A DNA stretch of 54,710 nucleotides from positions 1 to 54,710 of the forward strand of contig JAHYJK010000006.1 of NCBI GenBank assembly GCA_019429225.1, read 5' to 3'. Position 1 is the first letter of the stretch. Each line of letters opens with the position of its first letter. The notes beneath the pieces were generated by a model. That model did not search any database. It was not told the DNA's origin and was given only the letters and a program-made list of their open reading frames with translations. Source of the stretch: Anaerolineaceae bacterium (lineage in GTDB: Bacteria > Chloroflexota > Anaerolineae > Anaerolineales > Anaerolineaceae). Shown here piece after piece: positions 35,141-42,730 of the stretch. The position numbers were made by a program, and so were the translations under genes.

Positions 35141-36004
35141 TCAACCAGAAAGAGAATAAGGTCTCTCAAAAATAATTAAACCTAATGTTTTTGGACCAAA
35201 AATTGCCCCTAAAAATGGATTTATCCTATGTTCGCTAAATGGAGTTTCGGGAAAGTTCTCCTGAACAAATAATTTCAGGATTCGATTATCAATTCCTTGT
35301 GTATTCAATCCCTTTAATAAGGATATGTGAATGAGGTCGTCATATTCTTCAATAAATTCCTGAAAATAATCCTGTGCATGCCTGAAGTTTCTGACCTTAC
35401 AAATAGCCTGAGGGTAACCTTCTTCTAAGGTAAAAATGGGATGCAGATTTAACATTTCTCCTATCACTGCCTGTGAATATTCAAGGATGTTGATGTTATT
35501 TAAATATTTCAAACATGGTGTGCAAAATAAAGTATAAACGTGTGGGATTAATTGCCTTACATGACGATCTGCTTCGGTTAACGATGCTCCATTACTAATA
35601 ACTTCTGTTGCAGCCTGAACAATCATTCCTAAGCCAGTAGCAATGGTTTGTGAATTTACAACTTGTATCGTTGTTTCTCCCTGAATTAATTTCACAGCTT
35701 CAATGGAATTTTGATAGAAAGATGATAAATTTGCTGAATTTGTGATTACCAATAATTCATTAAATTTCTTAAGTAACACAATAAATTGTTCAGCAATTTC
35801 TGCCGGTGATGGAATGAGTAATTTTGTATTATTTTCATCAGAAGGCGATAGTGGCAAGTCAGCAGTTTTTAACCCCGCTCCTTCTTTGATCAATGAACCA
35901 TTGATTTCGACATCAAGGGGAATAATCCTGACCAGGTCTTTCCCCTGGAAACTTGGATTTGGAAATTGGGCTGTGCTATCGGTGATGACGGCTATTTTAG
36001 ACAT
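35141..36004 (-). CDS. DegV family protein, candidate fatty-acid-binding FakB
   Basis: DegV proteins bind a long-chain fatty acid and present it to the kinase FakA. The N-terminus IAVITDSTAQFP and the internal TSxP-like SPAEIAEQF, plus LVITNSANLSSFYQN, match the fold. The 287-residue length is typical. The gene is two bases downstream of the DhaL-type FakA-like gene, which strongly suggests that the two work together as an acyl-phosphate-forming fatty acid kinase. Ligand is not predictable from sequence. Confidence 0.88.
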   Translation of the reverse strand: MSKIAVITDSTAQFPNPSFQGKDLVRIIPLDVEINGSLIKEGAGLKTADLPLSPSDENNTKLLIPSPAEIAEQFIVLLKKFNELLVITNSANLSSFYQNSIEAVKLIQGETTIQVVNSQTIATGLGMIVQAATEVISNGASLTEADRHVRQLIPHVYTLFCTPCLKYLNNINILEYSQAVIGEMLNLHPIFTLEEGYPQAICKVRNFRHAQDYFQEFIEEYDDLIHISLLKGLNTQGIDNRILKLFVQENFPETPFSEHRINPFLGAIFGPKTLGLIIFERPYSLSG

Positions 36005-36006
36005 GT

Positions 36007-37659
36007 TTACTCAATTGAGATGATGAATTGATAGTGAGGTTGTCCGCCTTCGTGAATTTCAATCTCGAATTGAGGAAATTTCTCTCTTATGTGGTCAATA
36101 ATCAGGTTGACATCTTGTTTTGAAATATCTGAACCGTAAAATAAAGTCAATCTTTCTCTTTCGTCTAGATCTACGCGTTTGAGAATTTCAAAGCAAGCAC
36201 TTTCAATGGAGGGTGAAGAGGCGATTAATTCAGAATTGAATAAAGCAATTGCCTCACCTTCTTGAACATTAACGCCATTGATCTCTACCGACCTGGTTGC
36301 TACTGTTATCTCACCAGTGTCAACTTCTATAATTGCTTCGTTCATTTCCTCGAATATTTCATCAATATCACCAAATGGATCCAAACGTAACATTGCAGAC
36401 AGCCCCTGGGGGATTGTTTTACATGGCAATACTTCAACCTGCTTTACAGTAGCCTCTTTGGCAGATTTTGCAGCAAGGAAAATATTTTTATTGTTGGGGA
36501 GAATAATAACTTTATCTGTTGGGAGATTTTCAAATGAATGTAGGATCTCTTCCGTACTGGGATTCATAGTTTGTCCACCCTGAACAATCGCAGCTGCACC
36601 TAAACTGGCAAAAATTTGTGAAAGACCAAACCCTGGAGAAACAGCCACAACTGCTACCTGATCTGGTTCCACTGGGATCAAATCCAATTGCTTTTGCTGG
36701 CTGGATTCTTTTTGTTCCATCTGGTCAATTAAATTTTCCATATAAACTTTTGTTATTGTGCCTAATTTCATTGTGTAGTCAATTGGAAGATATCGGTTTT
36801 CGGTCGGAACATGTATATGCATCCTGTACATGCCATCTCCTTCCCCGACCTGAATAGATGTACCCATTTCAGTCAAGTCTGAATAGAAAATATCCAGGTT
36901 AAGAGGGTCGGATGGACGAAAATCTACTATAACTTCAAAATCCTGACCGGGTTCAATTTCTTCCATATCACCGCCATTCATTAAAGCAATTGGTTGTACC
37001 AATTTTGCCGTGCTGGCTTCAAGAGATTCCCCACGAAGAAATTTAAGGAAACCCTCAAGAATGAAAAACAAGCCTTTTCCACCAGAATCAACAACCCCAG
37101 CTTGTTTGAGAATGGGTAATAGTTCAGGTGTATTTTGAACTGATTTATCTGCTTCTTTTACGATAAAATCTAGAAACTCTTCTAAATCATCTGTTTTCGA
37201 AATTATTTCTTCACTGGCAATAGAAATATCTTTTGCAACTGTTAATATCGTGCCTTCAACAGGACGAACAACGCCCTTATAAGCAGTATTTTTTGCTTCG
37301 ATAAGAGCTTTTGAAAAATCCGATAAATTCATTACATCATGATTGTCCAGTGCACGAGAAAAACCTCTCCAAATCTGGGAGAGTATAACTCCGGAATTCC
37401 CACGAGCGCCCATCAAAGCTCCCTGGGCGACTGAATGAGCAATTTTGGATATTTTATTCTCTCCGGAATTTTGGATTTCATTGTAAGCAGCTTGCATTGT
37501 TAATAGCATATTTGTTCCTGTATCGCCGTCAGGAACTGGAAAAACATTTAAAGAGTTGACCAGTTGTTGATTTGTCCTAAGCCAATTTAAGCCGGCCTCA
37601 ATTAGTAGTTTAAAAAGTTGACCGTCAACGGATTTAAAAGTCTTGAGTTCTTGATTCAT
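36007..37659 (-). CDS. DAK/DhaL domain protein, FakA (YloV)-like fatty acid kinase
   Basis: The N-terminal DhaL domain has VFPVPDGDTGTNMLLTM, the Asp-rich Mg-ATP site, GARGNSGVILSQIWRGF and the VDSGGKGLFFILEGFL motif. The middle and C-terminal parts (residues 230-550) match the YloV/FakA architecture. FakA phosphorylates FakB-bound fatty acids to feed phospholipid synthesis. The 550-residue length fits. It is preceded by an Asp23 gene and followed by degV, recapitulating the Bacillus yloU-yloV order. TTCTCCTAG upstream on the plus strand corresponds to a good AGGAGAA ribosome site. Confidence 0.92.
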   Translation of the reverse strand: MNQELKTFKSVDGQLFKLLIEAGLNWLRTNQQLVNSLNVFPVPDGDTGTNMLLTMQAAYNEIQNSGENKISKIAHSVAQGALMGARGNSGVILSQIWRGFSRALDNHDVMNLSDFSKALIEAKNTAYKGVVRPVEGTILTVAKDISIASEEIISKTDDLEEFLDFIVKEADKSVQNTPELLPILKQAGVVDSGGKGLFFILEGFLKFLRGESLEASTAKLVQPIALMNGGDMEEIEPGQDFEVIVDFRPSDPLNLDIFYSDLTEMGTSIQVGEGDGMYRMHIHVPTENRYLPIDYTMKLGTITKVYMENLIDQMEQKESSQQKQLDLIPVEPDQVAVVAVSPGFGLSQIFASLGAAAIVQGGQTMNPSTEEILHSFENLPTDKVIILPNNKNIFLAAKSAKEATVKQVEVLPCKTIPQGLSAMLRLDPFGDIDEIFEEMNEAIIEVDTGEITVATRSVEINGVNVQEGEAIALFNSELIASSPSIESACFEILKRVDLDERERLTLFYGSDISKQDVNLIIDHIREKFPQFEIEIHEGGQPHYQFIISIE

Positions 37660-37696
37660 AATTCTCCTAGTGAAAAAGGTATTCTAATATCAGAAG

Positions 37697-38053
37697 TTAA
37701 TCCGTATCACTAATTCGCAATGCGCGAATGTGAACGTTTACTTTCTCAACTGGAATACCAATTGTTTTTTCAACCCGATAACGGACATTATTGCTAACTG
37801 ATTCAGCTACCATCTTTATACGAGTGCCATATTCAACAACAATAAAAAGATCGATCTCAATACTATTACCATCATATCTGACATCTACTCCCATGCTTGG
37901 GTCCTTGACAATTGCCTGGGCAATTCCTTCTGCGAAATTCTTAGCAGCCAAACCCACCACACCATAGGATTCTATGGCGGATTGGTGAGCAATCGTCGAG
38001 ATGGCTCGGTGTGAAACATAAACATTACCCATTGGATTCTTTATCTCTTTCAT
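37697..38053 (-). CDS. Asp23/Gls24 family envelope stress response protein
   Basis: A 118-residue Asp23 protein with GNVYVSHRAISTIAHQSAI, GVDVRYDGNSIEIDLFIVVEYG and the C-terminal VNVHIRALRISD. Family members associate with the membrane or cell envelope and respond to alkaline or envelope stress; in Bacillus and Staphylococcus the gene sits before fakA. I chose the ATG at 38053, with AGGGAG seven bases upstream; the longer frame adds an unrelated hydrophobic stretch. Divergent from rpmB with about 130 bases between start codons. Confidence 0.92.
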   Translation of the reverse strand: MKEIKNPMGNVYVSHRAISTIAHQSAIESYGVVGLAAKNFAEGIAQAIVKDPSMGVDVRYDGNSIEIDLFIVVEYGTRIKMVAESVSNNVRYRVEKTIGIPVEKVNVHIRALRISDTD

Positions 38054-38182
38054 AAGTAATCTCCCTAACAAAAACACGAATCTTGAAAAAAGATACGGTG
38101 TGTGGTAATATATCAGATTGTTGTGTAAAGAACAATATAAATGATGAAAAATTAGCACTCAATGGTGAAAGGATCCTTTATT

Positions 38183-38368
38183 ATGGCAAAATGTGAGAAA
38201 TGTGGTAAGGCAACAACTTTTGGTCATAACCGCAGTTTTTCCATGCGTGCTACCAACCGGAAATTTAAACCGAATTTGCAAAAGGTTTCTGTTTTTGAAG
38301 GTGGCCGGAAAGTCCAGAAAGTACTTTGTACTCGATGCATCCGAACAATGGTTAAATCTGTAAAATAG
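38183..38368 (+). CDS. rpmB: 50S ribosomal protein L28
   Basis: A 61-residue L28 of the Cys-containing (C+) type: MAKCEKCGKATTFGHNRSF with RATNRKFKPNLQKV, and CTRCIRTMVKSVK. The two C-X2-C pairs are expected to bind zinc. I chose the ATG at 38183, with AAAGGAT upstream; an earlier frame adding seven residues lacks a good site. It is divergent from asp23, as in Bacillus. Confidence 0.96.
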   Translation: MAKCEKCGKATTFGHNRSFSMRATNRKFKPNLQKVSVFEGGRKVQKVLCTRCIRTMVKSVK

Positions 38369-38395
38369 TCCATTTATTGAATTGCCAACAAAACG

Positions 38396-38423
38396 AAAGT
38401 CGCGGTTAATCCCGTGATTTTTG
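38396..38423 (+). terminator. Terminator after rpmB
   Basis: AAAGTCGCGG (38396-38405) can pair with CCGTGATTT (38412-38420) through one or two G-U pairs, followed by TTG. It lies between the rpmB stop and the convergent end of rpe. Confidence 0.6.
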
Positions 38424-38429
38424 TTTAAG

Positions 38430-39077
38430 CTAGAAATTTCGTAATGCATCGACGCCAGCCTTAATTCCTTGGGGATATTTATAGATAGCAGTTGCTGCGA
38501 CAATAACATCCGCACCTGCTTCAATTACAGATTTGATTGTATCTTTATTAATTCCCCCATCAACCTGCAATAAAATTTTCTGCGTAGATTGATCTATCAA
38601 CTTTCGTATTGTATTAATCTTTGGCAACATTTCTGGAAGAAATTTTTGACCGGAAAATCCAGGATTGACAGTCATTACCAATATCATATCCACGAAAGGT
38701 AAAAGCTCAATTATTGATTCAACAGGGGTGGCGGGATTCAACACGATACCAGCTTTACAATCAAATTCTTTTATTTGTTGAATTGTGCGTAAAACATTCG
38801 GATTATTCTCAATATGAATGCTGATGTGATCAGCACTGGCTTTAGCAAAGGCTTCTATATGTCTTTCTGGATGATTAATCATCAAATGCACATCCAAAGG
38901 TAAATTGGTTGCTTTTTTACAAAAGGGTAAGAACATAGGACCAATGGTTATGTTTGGTACAAAAAGGCCATCCATTACATCTATGTGTAACCAATCAATT
39001 CCTGCTTGGACAGTTCGTTTCAACTCTTCTTCAAAAGACAGAAAATCTAAGGAAATAATGGATGAGGAAATAATCAT
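38430..39077 (-). CDS. rpe: Ribulose-phosphate 3-epimerase
   Basis: A TIM-barrel enzyme of 215 residues that interconverts ribulose-5-phosphate and xylulose-5-phosphate in the pentose phosphate pathway. Motifs are IISLDFLSFEEEL, DWLHIDVMDGLFVPNITIG (HxDxMDGxFVPN), DVHLMINHPE, VMTVNPGFSGQKFL and QVDGGINKDTI. Seven bases downstream of a Ser/Thr kinase gene, as in Bacillus prkC-rsgA-rpe, though rsgA is missing here. Confidence 0.97.
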   Translation of the reverse strand: MIISSSIISLDFLSFEEELKRTVQAGIDWLHIDVMDGLFVPNITIGPMFLPFCKKATNLPLDVHLMINHPERHIEAFAKASADHISIHIENNPNVLRTIQQIKEFDCKAGIVLNPATPVESIIELLPFVDMILVMTVNPGFSGQKFLPEMLPKINTIRKLIDQSTQKILLQVDGGINKDTIKSVIEAGADVIVAATAIYKYPQGIKAGVDALRNF

Positions 39078-39084
39078 TCGTAAA

Positions 39085-40143
39085 TTACCTGCCAGAATTT
39101 AATGAAAACCAAATATAAAGCCAGAAGGGAATCAGTCCACCTGCTAGAAGAAATGCTAAAAGTGCTAACAATGCCGTTTTCCAATCAAAAGTTCCAGATT
39201 GTTTTTTATCAATGCTCGAAGAGTATGGTGTTATTTTCGATTTTTGCTCAGCTGATGATGATTCAAGTAAGGCAGAAGATTGGTTATTTTGGCTGTTGAT
39301 TTTGTAGGATTCTTTTAAGTTTTCCAATACTCTTCCAAATTGATCGGCTGTGCGATAACGACTTGTTTGTTCTTTGGAGAGAACCTTTAGTATTATTTGA
39401 TCAAGGGTGAGTGGAACCTCTGGATTAATATTTCGTGTAGAAATTGGTAATACTTCTTTGTGCATGCGCGTTAATTCAGTCGCATCTTTTGAGTAGAAGG
39501 GTAACTTACCAGTTACCATTTCATAAAGAACAATTCCCAATGAATACACATCAGAAGCCGGGGAAGGTGGAAGCCCTTCTGCTTGTTCAGGGGAGAGGTA
39601 TTGAGGTGAACCCCAAACATAGGCATTTTTCTCCTCAGGCTGGATGGTTGTCAATGCTCGTGCAATCCCGAAATCAGTGACTTTTAATCGACCATCCGGT
39701 GAAACAAGCATGTTGTGGGGTTTAATATCACAATGGACTAATCCGGCCCTATGAGCGTAACCGATACCTTGCGCAGCCTGAATAATTAAGTCGAGAGCTT
39801 TATCAGTTGGAATGACTTGCAGTTCACGAATCATGGATTTTAAATTTGTTCCAGGAACATATTCCATGATAATAAACAAGCGTTCACCGTCTAAACCAAA
39901 ATCATGAACTGTTACAATATTTGGATGTGAAAGATTTGCGGCTGCTTTTGCTTCCTGATGAAACCTTTTTCGAAACCCCTCATCTTTTGAAAAATCCGGT
40001 CGTAATATTTTTACCGCTACGTATCGTTCCAGGTTCAAATCTTTAGCACGATAAACAACTGCCATTCCTCCAGATCCTAATGTCTGGAGTAATTGATATC
40101 TATTCGCAAGGATTGGAATCGCTGGATTATGATTTTCAGTCAT
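39085..40143 (-). CDS. Membrane-anchored Ser/Thr protein kinase (PknB/PrkC-like catalytic domain)
   Basis: A Hanks-type kinase spanning about residues 12-280: G-loop LGSGGMAVVYRAKD, VAVKILR lysine, HRD-equivalent VHCDIKPHNML (Cys replaces Arg), VTDFGIARALT and SPEQAEGLPPSPASDVYSL. A linker of about 45 residues leads to one C-terminal transmembrane helix (LLALLAFLLAGGLIPFWLYI) with almost nothing outside, so unlike PrkC it has no PASTA sensor. It is expected to act at the inner face of the membrane. The rpe and kinase genes are in one unit. Divergent from the SH3 gene. Confidence 0.93.
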   Translation of the reverse strand: MTENHNPAIPILANRYQLLQTLGSGGMAVVYRAKDLNLERYVAVKILRPDFSKDEGFRKRFHQEAKAAANLSHPNIVTVHDFGLDGERLFIIMEYVPGTNLKSMIRELQVIPTDKALDLIIQAAQGIGYAHRAGLVHCDIKPHNMLVSPDGRLKVTDFGIARALTTIQPEEKNAYVWGSPQYLSPEQAEGLPPSPASDVYSLGIVLYEMVTGKLPFYSKDATELTRMHKEVLPISTRNINPEVPLTLDQIILKVLSKEQTSRYRTADQFGRVLENLKESYKINSQNNQSSALLESSSAEQKSKITPYSSSIDKKQSGTFDWKTALLALLAFLLAGGLIPFWLYIWFSLNSGR

Positions 40144-40266
40144 ATTATTTGTAGCGATTATATCATAGGGGTGAAATCCTTTTTAAAAATCGATTAAAAT
40201 GAATGCAGCTTCAATGACACATGTTTTATAAATTTACACAAAATTTGATTTTTTTAGGGAATTTTA

Positions 40267-40731
40267 ATGAAAAGAAGTTGGCTGCCACTGATAATAGGAT
40301 TTGTGATCACGATTCTTATCCTGTTTTCTGTTTTTATTTTTTTGATATTTCTTCCAAAAAAACAAACAGTGGAAGATAAGATTGCGTTAATTTCGGTTAT
40401 ACCAGCACTAACATCAACGCCAGTTGTTGGATTAACAATAGTCCCAACACCCACCATCGAAATAACTGAAACCATTGAAAATAATTACAAATTTAAAGTA
40501 GGTGAATTTGTTCAGATTACAGGAACATCCGGAGAAGGTCTGAGACTTCGATCCGAACCTGGTAGATCCTTCAGTGTGAATTTTATTGGGATGGATGCAG
40601 AAGTTTTTGAAGTAATCGATGGCCCAGTTGAATCTGACGGGTTTATCTGGTGGTATCTCGAAGCACCATACGATAAAACCAGAAATGGTTGGTCTGTGGA
40701 TGAATACTTACAGGAAGTAACAGTACCATAG
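40267..40731 (+). CDS. SH3-domain protein with N-terminal membrane anchor
   Basis: A 154-residue protein with an N-terminal transmembrane helix (LPLIIGFVITILILFSVFIF), a Thr/Pro-rich linker (STPVVGLTIVPTPT) and a C-terminal bacterial SH3-like domain (GEGLRLRSEPGRSFSVNF, IWWYLEAPYDKTRNGWS). SH3b domains outside the membrane often bind peptidoglycan peptides or mediate protein contacts. The gene is ten bases upstream of a DUF971 gene and divergent from the kinase gene; a role as envelope sensor or partner is inference. Confidence 0.8.
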   Translation: MKRSWLPLIIGFVITILILFSVFIFLIFLPKKQTVEDKIALISVIPALTSTPVVGLTIVPTPTIEITETIENNYKFKVGEFVQITGTSGEGLRLRSEPGRSFSVNFIGMDAEVFEVIDGPVESDGFIWWYLEAPYDKTRNGWSVDEYLQEVTVP

Positions 40732-40741
40732 AGAGGACACA

Positions 40742-41095
40742 ATGCAGGATAATAAATTGTCACCATTAAAAATTAAATTAGATAAGAAGGAAAGATTTTT
40801 ATACATAGATTGGAACGACAATCACAAAACGTGTATAAGTTTTGGATTATTAAGGGCTGCTTGTCCTTGCGCAACCTGTAGAGGTGGTCATGAGAACATG
40901 AAATCTGAACCAGATTCCAATGTGTTTGAACGTGAACTCCCAATTTCAAAAATGACTGAGATTGAGAAGATTGATATGGTGGGAAGTTATGGCTTATCCA
41001 TTATGTGGGCAGATGGTCACCATTATGGTATCTACACATGGCAATATTTACGGGCATTGTGCGATTGTGAAGATTGTAGACTTAAAAGAAATTAG
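40742..41095 (+). CDS. DUF971 domain protein
   Basis: A 117-residue protein of the DUF971/gamma-butyrobetaine-hydroxylase N-terminal-like family, a small metal-binding-type fold. Visible are LYIDWNDNHKTCISF, LRAACPCATCRGG, MVGSYGLSIMWADGHHYG and YLRALCDCEDCR. The C-X-C-X2-C and C-X-C-X2-C clusters could bind a metal or Fe-S. Family members are often near Mrp/Fe-S genes. Precise role unknown. Confidence 0.88.
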   Translation: MQDNKLSPLKIKLDKKERFLYIDWNDNHKTCISFGLLRAACPCATCRGGHENMKSEPDSNVFERELPISKMTEIEKIDMVGSYGLSIMWADGHHYGIYTWQYLRALCDCEDCRLKRN

Positions 41096-41109
41096 ATGCC
41101 ATTAATATT

Positions 41110-42528
41110 CTAAAAATCGTAATAAGTTTCAATTTCATAAGGATGAGGTCGAATCTGCACTTCTTTGAATTCACTCATCTTTTTAGAAATCCATAAATCA
41201 ATCAGATTTTGAGAGAAAACATTATTCCTAACCAAAAACTCACGATCGTTATCCAACGAAATTAATGCTTCTTCCAGAGAAGAGGGTAATTTTTTAATTT
41301 TGTTCCTTTCTTCTTGGGTCCATGAAAAAATATCTTCATCAAATGGTCCAAATCCATTTTCTTTTGGACTTATTTTGTTAACAATTCCATCGATTCCTGC
41401 CATTAGCATGGCTGCCATTGCTAAATAAGGATTACAAGTTGCGTCTGGGGGACGAAATTCGAACCTGACTTCATCTGGATTGGTGACATATTTAGGAATC
41501 CGAATCGCTGCGCTTCTGTTTCCACGGGAAAAAAAAGCGTTTACAGGTGCTTCGTATCCAGGAACGAGTCTGCGATAACTATTTGTGCTTGGGTTCGTAA
41601 ATGCAAGTAATGCAGGTGCATGATAAAGCAAACCACCGATGTAATATAAAGCAGTTTCGCTCAGAAGATTCTCAGATTCTGAATCATAAAAAATATTGGT
41701 ATTACCTTTTCTGATTTGCTGGTGAAAGTGCATTCCATTTCCAGCTTCTCCAAAAAGTGGTTTAGGAAGAAATGTTATTGAGAGATTATCCTGAAAAGCA
41801 GTCATTTTAGTGATGTATTTAATCAACATAGAAGCATCGCCAGCTTTGAGAATTCCTAATAGAGGTGTTTCTATTTCTTGTTGACCAGGTCCACCGACTT
41901 CATGGTGATGATATTTAAACGGTACCCCCATTTTTTCGAGATTGTCAGCCATTTTTGCCCTAACCGAAAAATATCGATCTTTTGGAGGAATTGCGTGGTA
42001 CCCAACATGATAAGCGTTAACATAACCATTCCCAATATATTTTGAATTCCAAAGCCCTTCTTCAGAATTTAATAAATATCGAGATTCATTCATGTTATTT
42101 TGAAATGAAACTTCATTGAAAATATAAAATTCGAACTCTGGTCCCCAAATACTTTGATCGGCGATTTGGGTTTCCTGCAAATACATTTCTGCTTTTCTAG
42201 AAATTTCTCTTGGCTCATCGCGGAAAAGCACTTTTGAATCAGCTTCCACTGTGTTACAAATAAAACTGAGGGTTGGAATATCCCAAAAAATATCAATGAA
42301 TGCAGTTGATAAATCAGGAATTAGTGCCATGTCTCCAGAGTGAACATTCAAGAATCCAACACTGGAGCCATCAAACCCAATCCCATTTTCCATTAATTCG
42401 GCAGTAAATTCCTTAGCAGAGATGGTTACATGATGCCATTTTCCCCATAAATCACAAAACTTGAGATCAAGCATTCTAATTTGTTTTAATTTTATGAATT
42501 CTTCAGCATCTAAAAAATTGGCAAACAT
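41110..42528 (-). CDS. glnA: Glutamine synthetase, type I
   Basis: GSI makes glutamine from glutamate and ammonia with ATP. The 472-residue protein has MENGIGFDGSSVGF, EFEFYIFNEVS, HHHEVGGPGQQEIE, GNGMHFHQQ, NPSTNSYRRLVPGYEAPV and RGNRSAAIRIPK. The loop that carries the adenylylated Tyr in the E. coli type (NLYDLPPEE) is replaced by an acidic segment with GPFDEDIFSWTQEERNK, so control by adenylylation is unlikely. GGGAG lies ten bases before the ATG. Single gene, convergent with DUF971. Confidence 0.95.
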   Translation of the reverse strand: MFANFLDAEEFIKLKQIRMLDLKFCDLWGKWHHVTISAKEFTAELMENGIGFDGSSVGFLNVHSGDMALIPDLSTAFIDIFWDIPTLSFICNTVEADSKVLFRDEPREISRKAEMYLQETQIADQSIWGPEFEFYIFNEVSFQNNMNESRYLLNSEEGLWNSKYIGNGYVNAYHVGYHAIPPKDRYFSVRAKMADNLEKMGVPFKYHHHEVGGPGQQEIETPLLGILKAGDASMLIKYITKMTAFQDNLSITFLPKPLFGEAGNGMHFHQQIRKGNTNIFYDSESENLLSETALYYIGGLLYHAPALLAFTNPSTNSYRRLVPGYEAPVNAFFSRGNRSAAIRIPKYVTNPDEVRFEFRPPDATCNPYLAMAAMLMAGIDGIVNKISPKENGFGPFDEDIFSWTQEERNKIKKLPSSLEEALISLDNDREFLVRNNVFSQNLIDLWISKKMSEFKEVQIRPHPYEIETYYDF

Positions 42529-42662
42529 TATGATCGTTCTCCCTGGATTAGCATTTTTCTCATTTTAGGATATTTCGATATCAAGTAAAAGTAACAGATA
42601 TCTTATTCTGAAAGCGTTTTGTCTACCCTCGAGTAATACAAATTTGTGTAATAATATTTAGG

Positions 42663-42691
42663 TTGCTTTTCCTACCGTTGATGTTTATAAT
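42663..42691 (+). promoter_or_regulatory. Candidate promoter of the kinase-phosphatase-FHA operon
   Basis: TTGCTT (42663-42668) and TATAAT (42686-42691), with a 17-base spacer, lie about 40 bases before the kinase start. No other strong promoter is seen until the thioredoxin gene, in line with one transcript over 42.7-48.5 kb. Confidence 0.6.
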
Positions 42692-42730
42692 CATTTTCAT
42701 ATTAAAATCAGGTTCTTTTAGGAGGGAAAA

